Positions 55,445 through 64,000 of a stretch of 64,000 bases of DNA are shown here, piece by piece. How positions within the stretch are numbered: the first letter of the stretch is position 1; each line of letters opens with the position of its first letter. The notes beneath the pieces are model-generated. The model was given only the letters and a program-made list of their open reading frames with translations. It made no database searches and was not told the DNA's origin. Origin of the DNA: Dipteris shenzhenensis (lineage: Eukaryota; Polypodiophyta; Polypodiopsida; Gleicheniales); assembly GCA_047967505.1 (NCBI GenBank), contig CM106540.1; one strand, written 5' to 3'. The position numbers and the translations under genes are program-made.

Positions 55445-56110
55445 ATGGAAGGGATGAGTGGAAGCTTGTCAGATGATGCGCCAGTGCCCAGGAGTGCAGA
55501 GTGCCTTACGGAGAGGTTGTATTGTCATTACACTCATTGCAAGCGAGAAGTACGATATCAACGTTGTATTGTCATGCACCACTTGCGGATGTATGGGGAG
55601 GAGTCTGAACCAATACCCACCATTGGTGTTGCACATGGTGATGGATCATCAGTAAGCCAATGCTATTTGATTTCGTGATTAATATTGGATACCATTATGA
55701 CACAAAACCTTGAGACAAGATCTTATATTTACATGAAATCTTGAGACGGGATGAGGAGGGTGGCGAGGGTGCGCATATACCTTCACACTTCGAGCAAGAC
55801 TATAGTCTCCAGGATGTGCCAGATGATGATGAGGGTATGGTGGACATGATGGATTCTATTTTTAGGGGTAGTACATCACATGTACACGTGATGTTAGAGT
55901 TTGATGTCAATATGTGACAGTTGCAATCAACACAGTTGTACGAGGGTGCTAGGATGTCTAAAGTACGAGCTTGTCTCTCAATCTTGAATCTGCAAGCAAA
56001 GTATGGGTAGCCAGATACAAGTGTCTCGGCCTTAATGAGGTTAGCTCCCGCATTCATTTGACTCGTTATTTGGATATTGTTTGTTTTGAGAATCATCATG
56101 TATGTTTGAG
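55445..56110 (+). pseudogene. tnp2 5' fragment of copy E
   Basis: The first exon starts MEGMSGSLSDDAP, holds the Cys/His stretch YCHYTHCKREV and ends at GTAAGCC. After the intron (about 55653-55757) the frame reads EGAHIPSHFEQDYSLQDVPD and DDDEGMVDMMDSIFRG, then STQLYEGARMSKVRACLS, with one TGA (in VNM*QLQS). The catalytic part is absent. Confidence 0.7.
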
Positions 56111-56149
56111 AATCATCATTATTCGAAGCCTATATTGTATGTTTGAATT

Positions 56150-56436
56150 GTGACTCTCTTTTATCCTTCTCTCTTTTATCCTCTCTTTTTGTCTCTTTTC
56201 TCCTCTCTTTTTATCTCTTATCTCCTCTCTTTTTCTCTCTTTTTTCTCCTCTCTTTTTCTCTATTTTCCTCTCTTTTCTTCTCTCTTTCCTTCTGTTTTT
56301 CTCTCTCTTTTATCCCCACTTTTTCTCTTTTTTTCTCTTATGTCCTCTCTTTTTCTATCTTTTTTCTCCTCTCTTTTCCCCTTTTTCTCCTCTCTTTTTC
56401 TCTCTTTTTTCTCCTCTCTTTTCCTCTCTTTTCTTC
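56150..56436. repeat. C/T-rich low-complexity tract
   Basis: TCTCTTTTTCTCC-type runs over about 290 bp separating copy E from copy C. Phe/Ser/Leu frames in it are not genes. Confidence 0.9.
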
Positions 56437-56559
56437 TCTCACTACAAGGCATAGGCCCTTTTCCCACGAAAATACTGATGCTTTTTACATTATTATTATT
56501 TTTAAACGGGCGCAAACTTCGTTATTTAAGTCGTTAAAAGCGTCGAAAAAGAACGGTCG

Positions 56560-56665
56560 CTATAAACCGTCACTATATAGCGATGCTAATAAATGTCGCT
56601 ATATAGCAACACTGATAATCGTCGCTATATAGCGACATTGGTAAACGTCGCTATATATAACGACG
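56560..56665. repeat. Family 1 subterminal motif array, copy C, CACTACAAGG side
   Basis: Four TCGCTATATAGCGA-type units, the mirror image of 25405-25515 in copy A, about 120 bp inside the terminus. Confidence 0.85.
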
Positions 56666-57039
56666 ATTAACAAAACTTAAAAAAAAGCATTAGTGGGGCT
56701 AAACAGGGCCATAGCAAGCCCTATTTTTCCCCACTAATGTTTTTTTTTTGTAATTACAAAAAAAAGTTTTTTATTACAAAATTTTCCTTGCGAAAAGGGT
56801 GATACAAGATCACTCAAATGAAATGATCGAGCAACAAAAGCATATACATGTCGAACAACAACATTGTTTGTTATAAAATTACCCTTTCTAAAAGGGTGAT
56901 ACAAAATTGCTCAAATGAGCAGATATACAAAATGACATACATGGCAAAGTATATGTAGACTGCTACTACTACTATTACTACTACAACTCATTCGAATCGT
57001 CCTCGTCATCCTCATCCTCGTCCTCGTCTTGTTGGCCTG

Positions 57040-59250
57040 ATCCTTGGTATGGTTGACATGATGGATTCTATTTTTAGGGGCACTACATCCCATGTACACG
57101 TGATGTCAGAGTCTGAGGTCAAAATGCGAGAGTTGCAATCAACACAATTGTATGAGGGTGATAGGATGTCTAAAGTACGTGCTTGTCTCTCACTCTTGAA
57201 TCTGCAAGTAAAATATGGGTGGTCGGATACAAGTGTCTCAGCCTTAATAAGGTTATCTCTTGCATTAATTTTACTCATTATTTGAATATTGTTTGTTTTG
57301 AGAATCATCATGTATGGATTATGTACCGAATCATCATTATTCGAAGCCTATGTATGTTTGAAATGTGATAGGTTGCTCGAGAAGATGTTGCTTGCATTAG
57401 CATAACTATGATTATGTTATATTGTTGACATGACTTCTTTGTTGCTTTGATAGTTCATCCTCCCAATTACAATAAAAGGGTGCTTACAAGAAGATGTTAG
57501 AAATGCTATATTCAAGATCAGTGGTATTGTGAGGTATGCTTACTATCAAATCGCATTGATTGCATTTTCTTCAATATAAGCTGATTAATCTATAGACTGA
57601 TTATGAAAATATCTTACATGGACATGTGAAATAGGTAGATATCTTCAAAAGAGATCTCCATATCGAGCATCGAGAAGGCTAGGGTAGAATCCATCGAAGC
57701 CATATGCTTTCTTGAGAAGCACTTTCCCTCGAGCATTATGACAACTCAAGTCCACTTGCTTATGCACATAGTTGATGAGGTGGCTATTGCAGGTACCGTA
57801 CATAGTCGATGGATGTTTTTTCTCGAGCGGTTTATGAAAACTTTAAAGGGATTTATAAGACAATGAGCAAGACCAGAAGAAAGCATGGCAGAGGGATGGC
57901 TTGTGCAAGAGTCATTAGTATATATCACGAAGTTTCTTGCATCCACGAATCCCAATATGCCACAAGCTTGGCATAACAAGGATGATGATCGCATCGTTGG
58001 CGAGGTTCCCCAAGGAAAAGGGATTGAAAGAAAGATGAGCGAAGAGCAAGTGTAGAAACTCAATAAGTTTTGTATCCTCAATAGCCCTGAGATGCAGAAG
58101 TGGATTGAGAGATATGAAGTGGCCAAAGCAGAAAGAATAAATGCAAGGACGAGATTCAAAGTAATGTACAGGCGATCGCAACCATATCCACGGGACCTGG
58201 CTCTTCTCCCCACTCACATGTCACTTGATTGGCTACAACTAGCTCTACATAAAGCCGAACGAGATGGAGAGACAATAAACAAGCGCGAGCAAGAGTTATC
58301 ATCTGGATGTATGATGCATGTAAGTTTCTTATCTATTGACGCAATTAAGTAATTATTTGTGGCAATGTATGCTATAAAATAGATACAGTACAAAAAGTAC
58401 AGTGCATTATGGTCATATGGACGACATTTTCGTGTGAAACGCATCGATTCAAAGAGAGTCACGTATGATTGTGGAGTCATGGCTAACTTCACATAAGATA
58501 GCCAAGTGAGTGCTTCGGATACCAATCCTCTCTCCTCACAGTTGGATTATTGTGGAACCATACGCGAAATCTATGAAGTTGATTTGAGACGATTTAGTAT
58601 TTTCATTCTTGATGTAAAATGGTTTAGAACTATTTACAATGGTCCCCAAGCGACAGTGAGAAAAGATAGTAGTGGTTTCTTTGCAATAGACTCCACCAAA
58701 CATTGGACCGATGAAAGTGATACTTTTGTTCTTCTCGAGCACTGTGAGCAGGTGTATACTAATGATTTAATTAATTGAAGCTTTCGTTTTTAAAGATCCA
58801 TTGATACATGTACTTAAGCATAATTTCATATATATAATTGATGACATCTAGCACCCATCTTCAATATAGGTGGTTTTTCATCCGAATCGTTCTGATCCAA
58901 GATGGTGGTACGTGATTCAAGTTGCACCACGAAGTAAGCAAATTTTTTAAGATAGAGATGTGGATATGGAGATGCCACTACCATTGCTGGATCCAATTGA
59001 TCCCGATGAATCTAGCGAAGAAGATGAAGATCACAATATGAGCCAAGAGGAAGATGCACATAATGACATCGTACGGGAGGAAGATGGAGATCACGATATT
59101 GAGGAAGAAGACAACGATCATCAAGAATCACCACACATTATTGAAGAAGATGATCAAGTACTTTTAGGTGAACGTATGATGCTAGAGTACGATGATAATA
59201 TAGGAGATCAACTTGGTATAGAGTTAGAGATAGACTTGTTTGGCACTTAG
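57040..59250 (+). pseudogene. tnp2 remnants of copy C
   Basis: Plus strand: a piece with GMVDMMDSIFRGTTSHV-like sequence and STQLYEGDRMSKVRACLS (57050-57290); DUF4218 from about 57680 (TTQVHLLMHIVDEVAIAG-like, WMFFLERFMKTLKGF, then stops); a long tail exon (58092-58320, MQKWIERYEVAKAERINART); DUF4216-type (58506-58778, DYCGTIREIYEVDLRRF); acidic tail (58960-59250). Several in-frame stops (for example TGA after KGFIRQ) show it is dead. It is useful as an independent version of the 3' exons. Confidence 0.82.
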
Positions 59251-59464
59251 ACTTGGCTTAAGATGAAATATTTGATGTGAATGCTCTTCATTGATTTTTT
59301 TCATCTCAAACTTCGACATGAATATATGAGGTTCAAAGTCTTGTTGTACATGCTCTCATACTTTTATCCTCTCAAAAGATCAAACATGTATGAAAATTTT
59401 TAAAAATTTATCATTGGAAAAAACTAACTTTTAAGGCCTATATGAGTAAAAAAGCTCTCTGAAA

Positions 59465-59600
59465 AACGTCGCTATAAAATAGTATCTCAGTGTCACTATA
59501 TAGCGACACTTACATTTCTGATAAACGTTGCTATATAGCAACTTTAGAAATCGTCGCTTTATAGCGATGTTTGCTTAAAATCGCTGTATAGCGATGCTTT
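59465..59600. repeat. Family 1 subterminal motif array, copy C, CACTACTACAC side
   Basis: Four degenerate TCGCTATATAGCGA units (CACTATATAGCGACACTT, GTTGCTATATAGCAACTT and others), mirror image of 20916-21052 in copy A. Confidence 0.8.
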
Positions 59601-59694
59601 ATGGGATGCGCTTCCCATACTAATGATTAGCACCCCGTGTGTGCTAAACGTCGGTAATTAAACCTCGTAATAGGATCCGTGTGTAGTAGTCTCT

Positions 59695-59727
59695 TGAGAG
59701 TGCTCTCAACGGAAGCAAGAACGGAAG

Positions 59728-59772
<45 letters not shown>

Positions 59773-59894
59773 CAGAGAGCCACACAAGTTTTGGTGGGTG
59801 TAGAACCACCCTAATCTTCTTTTTCATTCATTTATATATGTGTTTGAGTATTGTACATAACCGGGTAAAGGCACAGTGACCTTTAACCCCCACA
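59695..59894 (-). repeat. Probable 3' LTR of a copia element
   Basis: On the minus strand it reads TGTGGGGGTTAAAGG... to ...GCACTCTCA (200 bp, TG..CA). The purine tract AAGTGGGAGGT (minus strand) lies just inside, followed by the RNase H end of a copia pol. A (GA)n microsatellite lies at 59733-59777. No second LTR is in the window, so the outer boundary is an inference from TG..CA. Copy C of family 1 sits right at that edge. Confidence 0.5.
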
Positions 59895-59947
59895 ACCTCC
59901 CACTTAAAGGACAATGTGCCTTTAAGGGAGAACAACCAGTGAGCATA

Positions 59948-60873
59948 CTATCCAATGCCCATCAATACACGACAATACTCAAACCGCTGACTAGGTAGAC
60001 TCTTCGTCAGCATATCTACAGGGTTATGATCTGTATGAACCTTGAAAAGCTCTATGCGCTTGTCCTCAAGTACCTCCCTGATGAAATGGTACCTGACCTC
60101 AATGTGTTTGGTCTTTGCATGAAAGACCGGATTTCGTGCTAGCTGAATAGCACTCATGGAATCACTATGCAATGTCAGTACACCTATATGAATCCCCAAA
60201 TTTCCCACTAGCTGATCAAGCCATATAGCCTCCTTGCAACCCTCTGTGGCTGCAACATACTAAGCCTCCCGAATCTGTGTACCCAAGTACATGCATGTCT
60301 CCTTTACCAAAGCATATGCACATCTCCTTGGTACCCTTCATGTATCTCATGATGCAGTTAACTGCCTCCCGATGCCTCTTTCCTAGATTAGCCATATACC
60401 AGCTAACAACTCCCACTACAAATGCAATGTCTGGTCTAGTAGCTATCATAGCATACATAAGACTCCCAACTGCTGATGCATAAGGAACCTTGGCCATCAT
60501 GGCCCCTTCCTCATCTGATTTGGGACTATCTGTATGACTCAGTTTCACATATGGAGGCAATGGAGTACTCACTGCCTTCCCCCCCTCCATATTGAAACAC
60601 TGCAATACTTTTGTAACATACTCTTTTTGTAAAAGCCAAAGGAGTTTCCTACTCCGATCACGCGTGATGTGCATACCAAGAATATGACCTGCAAATCCCA
60701 AATCCTTCATATCAAAGGCCTCATGCAACTTGGCCTTTAATGCATCTAGCTCATAAGTATTCTTGCAAGCCAATAGCATATCATCCACATATAGTGCCAG
60801 GATTATGAGGCTATTATCCTTAGCCCTTTTAGTGTAGAGGCAGTGATCAATTTCACTCCTTCTAAAACCCTGG
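59948..60873 (-). pseudogene. Copia reverse transcriptase/RNase H remnant
   Basis: Minus strand, N to C: QGFRRSEIDHCLYTKR, the RT active-site motif LYVDDMLLACK, DMKDLGFAGHILGMHITRD, YASAVGSLMYAMIATRPDIA (the Ty1/copia signature), then HREAVNCIMRYMKGTK. After a frameshift and an EAE-to-EA(TAG) change at YVAATEGCKEAIW comes RNase H: DSMSAIQLARNPVFHAKTKH, then IEVRYHFIRE. The gene is cut at 60873 by the edge of family 2 copy 3, so integrase and gag are missing. No longer able to move. Confidence 0.88.
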
Positions 60874-61228
60874 GCACGTCTAATTGCACGTCTATATATC
60901 AGACACACGCGCATATAGACAGACAATTAGAGGCACAAATAAACGCGCTTATAAACGCGTTTATAGACGCAAATATAGATGCAAGTCGAACAAACAGACG
61001 CATACATAAACGCGATTTTAAATGCACTGATAATAGACGCGCTTTATTTATTTATTTATTTTTTACAGAATGCTGTGTATGTTGTGTATGCTATATAGTT
61101 ACAAGAATCCCATATCCACATTGTGTAATTCAATTCTTACAGCCAACCGCATTTTAATTACAATTCCAAATAAAACATTACAACTCCAAAACACAATAAA
61201 ATTGAAAGCTCAAAAAGTGCTTGTATAT

Positions 61229-61475
61229 CTCGGGGGGGTCACTATGTATAAACCCTCTATATCACGTGCGTTCAAGGCCTATATTTAAAATCCCTTATCT
61301 GTAAAATTTTTCATTAATAAAATGTACCCCTTTTCTATACAAATCTGTAAATTTTTTCCAAAACTATTTTAAATAGTCCCTTGTGTATATTTATTTCTGT
61401 AAATTTTAGGAATAAAAAATATCCTTCTGTTGAACTCACGTGATAGGGTTACATATAATGAGTGACCCCCCCGAG
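61229..61475. mobile_element. 247-bp MITE with 8-bp target duplication (hAT-like)
   Basis: Terminal inverted repeats CTCGGGGGGGTCACT / AGTGACCCCCCCGAG. TTGTATAT is duplicated at 61221-61228 and 61476-61483. Copy 2 of family 2 keeps the single version (GCTTGTATATACATATAGC, minus strand, near 45160). No coding content, A/T-rich inside. Eight-base duplications are typical of hAT elements, though these termini are not the usual CAGGG. Confidence 0.88.
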
Positions 61476-62739
61476 TTGTATATACATATAGCATGAAGCT
61501 AAGCCATGTCATGTGGCTTCAAGTATAAAAAATAAGAGGAGTGTATATACACGAGGCACAAAGCCAAGCCAGTGGCTTTAAGTACAAAAAAGAGTAGCTA
61601 GCACTACTTGTACAACTAATCTATGTTCTCCAGGTCCTCACTCCCTTCCACGCTCCCTTCTGCACTCCCTTCTATGCCTCCTTCCTCCTCTTCCTCATCG
61701 TCTTGTGCACGGGCCTGTAAACAAGGGACAACATATATCAATGTATGAAACATCAAATCTTTACTTATAATTTTGGCATTATTTAATTACTCTAAAATAC
61801 TAGGGGGCCGCTCCAGTAGCCCGGGTATACTGCTCCTCAGTAATCAACCCGTCATCATAGAAGTGCCTCCATGTATCTCCTCTGCGATGGTGGCGATGGT
61901 AGGCTATCTCCACAGGAGTAGGGTATCTGCCCACGATCTCAAGCTGCATGACGACACACTTTGTGGAGGGATTAGTACAAAGAAACAACCTCCTAATAAA
62001 CTACATAAGCAATATAATTTGAGATCGATACTTACAAATTGGGCCTCCCATGATTCAACACCCCCTGCTCCAAAATGCATGCTTCCATATTCCTCCATCT
62101 GGATCCTCCGTGCCTCCACGTGGTGCAGACTGGGGTCCTCCCTTGCTGACTTCATTGCCTTCTTCCACTCACGCTTGTGAGCAGTGTGGGGCGGGCCCCT
62201 TGGTGGTTGACCTGCCTCAAGCCTGGCAAGCTCCGCTAGTGCCTGCCTCTTAAGCAAAGATCTTTTATTGCCAAGTATCGTAACAATCTTTGACTTGGCC
62301 CGTTTATCTGTGAACTGGCGATTGGGGGGGTTAGGATACCTAGAGCGAACAGTAGCGAGGGTCTCATCAGCCAACCTCTTTGGGTGGTCTTTGTAGTGGA
62401 TAAAGCAATCTCTGTAATTAGCAATTACAGAGCGCATGAAGGCCATGATGTCCTTCCCCCGCGCATCCATTAAGATGCCTCCTGTCTGAATGATGTCATA
62501 ATAAATCGTACCATCACCCAAAGGCATGTCTAAATCATCTGAATCATCATCCTCCCCATCGCCACATGGCCCAAAGCAATGTGCCATGCATCCCCCACCG
62601 CTCTCCCTGCTACTACGCCTGCTACCCTATCGTGTCGAGCTCGTACGTTGGCCATTCGTAGCTAGAGACTGCAAGGGACTACACTGACCACTTGTAGCTG
62701 GAGAACCGAGTCTCGATGGCATAGGAGTACATCGACGGC

Positions 62740-62870
62740 TCTGCGAGACAGAAGAACATCCTGACGGCATGGGGGAAGGGGCATAAATATGGTAGAAGGG
62801 GCTTAAGACGGCATGGAGGAAGGGGCATAAGACGGTATGGGGGAAGGGGCATAAGAAGGGGCATAAGACG
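62740..62870. repeat. Minisatellite GGGGCATAAGACGGCATGG in copy 3
   Basis: Four to five imperfect units of about 21-35 bp (GGCATGGGGGAAGGGGCATA, AAGACGGTATGGGGGAAGGG) between two tnpA exons. Copy 2 has one unit in the same place (CTTATGCCCCTTCCCCCATG at 43188-43207), so the array expanded in copy 3. Confidence 0.75.
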
Positions 62871-63149
62871 GCTATGCTGACTCCGCTGGGGTGATCTCAG
62901 GTGGTGTGGGGTGGCTTGAAGTCTGTAGTGCCGACTCTTGGGGAGTGTTTAGAGTACCCGTCATATACCCGTATAACTCCGCAGGAGTAGGAGGGTGCCC
63001 TAAAAGGTTATATAAGTCCTTCCAAATAGATTCCTGGGGATCAGGTGAGCTGGAAGCACTTCCTGGCCACATGTTGAACTGGAAAAAAGGAAAAAAATCT
63101 ATTACTGATGAGCTGAGAAGAAAGGGGAAGGGAAGAAAGGCTTACTGTC

Positions 63150-63380
63150 AGAGCACGTCTATAGATGCGTCTGATTCCCGCGTCTACAGACACATCTAAC
63201 AGAGCGTTTAACAGAGCGTCTAACAAAGCATTTAACATGGCATTTAACAGAGCGTCTAACAGGGTGTCTATCAACGTGTCTGTTTGTGTCTGCAAACAGG
63301 CTAGACGCATGTTTAGACGCGCCTGTAGATGCCCTTTTAGATGCGCTCAGAGATGCACCTATAGACGCGCTTTGACAGAC
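63150..63380. repeat. Family 2 motif array inside the tnpA intron (copy 3)
   Basis: Mirror image of 43000-43170 with TAACAGAGCGTCTAACA and TAGACGCGC units, conserved in position between copies. Confidence 0.8.
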
Positions 63381-63774
63381 GAGATTCCTAAAAAGTAGAA
63401 AAGGACATTGCGCCCGACACACAAACGTGACACTGATACCCAGATCATGCGCTTCTTAGATACGAGAAAGTACAAATATAAAGAGAGCAAACTTCCAAAC
63501 AAGATCAACTGCAAAAGGACTTACTTGGATAGAGGTATGGAAGGTTCTTCTTTCTTTTTCAAAGTTGCTTCTCCTCCTTGTTCGTCCTCCTCTCCTTTAA
63601 GCTTAGAAGTAAGTGTAGGTGTCTTCCTCTTAAGTGTAAGCTTGGAAGTAAGTATGGGAGCCTTCCTCTTAAGCGTCGAAACTATGGATCTGTTAATAAG
63701 GAAGGAAGCAAGTCGTGCGAAGTATAAGTAATGTGAAGAAAAGCAAAGCAAGCATGCTAAAAAGTAGGTTTAAA

Positions 63775-63900
63775 AGCCACGTCTATAATTGTATCTAATA
63801 GTGCGTCTAAATACACAGAGTAGACGTGCTTTTAGACACGCCTTCAAATGTGATTGTAGACACGCTTTTAGATGTGCCTTTAGATGCGTGACAGAGTTTA
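63775..63900. promoter_or_regulatory. Family 2 central motif array (copy 3)
   Basis: About eight GCGTCTA/TAGACGTGC units between tnpA (minus) and tnp2 (plus), equivalent to 42480-42610. Confidence 0.7.
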
Positions 63901-63949
63901 AATTAAACATTTGAAAAAGAGCAACTTTGGTGGGTTGTTTGTTTGTAGG

Positions 63950-64000
63950 ATGTCTTCATCTTCAACAAGTAGCTCCAGTGAGGATGAATCCCTCCATATC
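63950..64000 (+). CDS. tnp2 start of family 2 copy 3 (partial)
   Basis: ATG at 63950 begins MSSSSTSSSSEDESLHI, the same N-terminus as in copies 1 and 2 (MSSSSTSRSSEDESL). The reading frame leaves the window at 64000, so its state cannot be judged. Confidence 0.8.
   Translation, partial: MSSSSTSSSSEDESLHI

Larger units (their letters stand above)
54061..56145. mobile_element. CACTA family 1, copy E, inverted 5'/central fragment
   Basis: In the orientation opposite to D: CATAAGC/GGGAAAGAGGGA low complexity (54061-54500), the leader with GCTAGCGCTTAAGGC (54530-54570), tnpA-side untranslated sequence (to about 55150), a central motif array (55198-55335), the transposase-associated tnp2 exon on the plus strand (55445-55640, YCHYTHCKREVRYQRCI) and the next exon (55757-56030, STQLYEGARMSKVRACLS). 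It breaks off near 56145 into a C/T tract. No terminus is present. Confidence 0.75.
56440..59691. mobile_element. CACTA family 1, copy C (3.3 kb deletion derivative, inverted)
   Basis: The left edge reads CACTACAAGGCATAGGCCC. The right edge reads GGATCCGTGTGTAGTAGTC, so the outermost base is C where G is expected. TCT flanks it at 56437-56439 and 59692-59694. Motif arrays lie at 56560-56665 and 59465-59600. Inside are a scrap of the tnp2 second exon (57050-57290), DUF4218 (57650-58320), a DUF4216-type exon (58506-58778) and the acidic tail (58960-59250). The tnpA gene and TNP2 core are gone. The duplication is in low-complexity DNA, so it is weaker evidence than for copy A. Confidence 0.85.
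61616..63751 (-). pseudogene. tnpA-like gene of family 2 copy 3
   Basis: Minus-strand exons: a basic first exon (63751-63521, repeats LKRKAPILTSK and LKRKTPTLTSK); an exon with WPGSASSSPDPQESIWKDL (63072-62872) that ends in a stop at the window's reading and is missing from copy 2; the main exon (62587-62034, GDGTIYYDI, FIHYKDHPKRL, MHFGAGGVESWEAQF); WRHFYDDGLITEEQYTRATG (to about 61800); and an acidic tail with stop at 61618-61616. The main exon is open and about 90% alike to copy 2. The ATG used in copy 2 before LKRK is ACG here. It is the best guide to the family 2 tnpA structure. Confidence 0.65.
60873..64000. mobile_element. CACTA-like family 2, copy 3, inverted, running past the window end
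   Basis: Inverse orientation to copies 1 and 2. Its outer 110 bp or so, including the CACAACAA terminus, are missing: homology stops at GCACGTCTAATTGCACGTC next to the copia remnant. It holds a motif array (60880-61040), tnpA on the minus strand, a 247-bp hAT-like MITE, an intron array (63150-63380), the central array (63775-63900) and the start of tnp2 on the plus strand. It lacks the 670-bp CATTAGG insertion and so gives the empty site for it. Confidence 0.88.

Noticed and set aside
56150-59894. C/T tract at 56150 as the other half of the copia LTR split by copy C
   Set aside because: The (GA)n run in the LTR is in the opposite sense and no specific sequence links the two sides. The C/T tract more likely belongs to copy E surroundings.

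Overview
The window is a repeat-dense piece of a eukaryotic nuclear genome, most likely a land plant. Signs of this are spliced genes with GT..AG introns, TNP2-type CACTA transposases, copia-type LTR elements primed by initiator tRNA-Met, a Mei2-like RNA-binding protein, a PPR remnant, a SWIM-finger remnant and A/T-rich spacers. I see no bacterial operon, CRISPR array, rRNA or tRNA. I cannot name the species. A non-seed plant would fit, but that is a guess.

Layout. 1-1.75 kb: decayed SWIM zinc-finger gene. 1.75-18.4 kb: a CATAAGC-type tandem repeat field split by a non-autonomous LTR retrotransposon (2462-17248, target duplication CAAAG). That element is itself split by a 12.4-kb DNA element (4420-16836) with 32-bp terminal inverted repeats starting CATTAGG. 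The 12.4-kb element carries a spliced transposase-like gene, two unrecognised genes, and a gene encoding a divergent histone H3 followed in frame by a Ulp1-type cysteine protease. I regard this element as the undescribed system of the window. 18.4-19.8 kb: a decayed relative of the same transposase. 20.4-26.0 kb: a DUF7869-type pseudogene broken twice by CACTA elements.

20.8-64 kb is mostly two CACTA-like families nested in each other. Family 1 (termini CACTAC, motif TCGCTATATAGCGA) has copies A 20819-25617, B from 26049, D 36803-~50155, E ~54061-56145 (inverted) and C 56440-59691. Family 2 (termini CACAACAA, motif GCGTCTA) has copies 27420-32292, 38200-45620 and 60873-64000. Exact 3-bp target duplications and uninterrupted sister copies prove several insertions. 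A 670-bp derivative of the CATTAGG element, with a 298-bp near-perfect palindrome, sits in family 2 copy 2. Comparison with copy 3 shows that it made no target duplication. Between inverted family 1 fragments lies the only apparently intact ordinary gene, a short Mei2-like RRM protein (50831-51643).

In both CACTA families tnp2 and a tnpA-like gene diverge from a central promoter that carries the same motif array as the element ends, as expected if a TNPA-like protein binds ends and promoter alike. Nearly all TE genes carry premature stops, several at positions where a relative still has CAA, CAG or CGA. That fits C-to-T decay after methylation.
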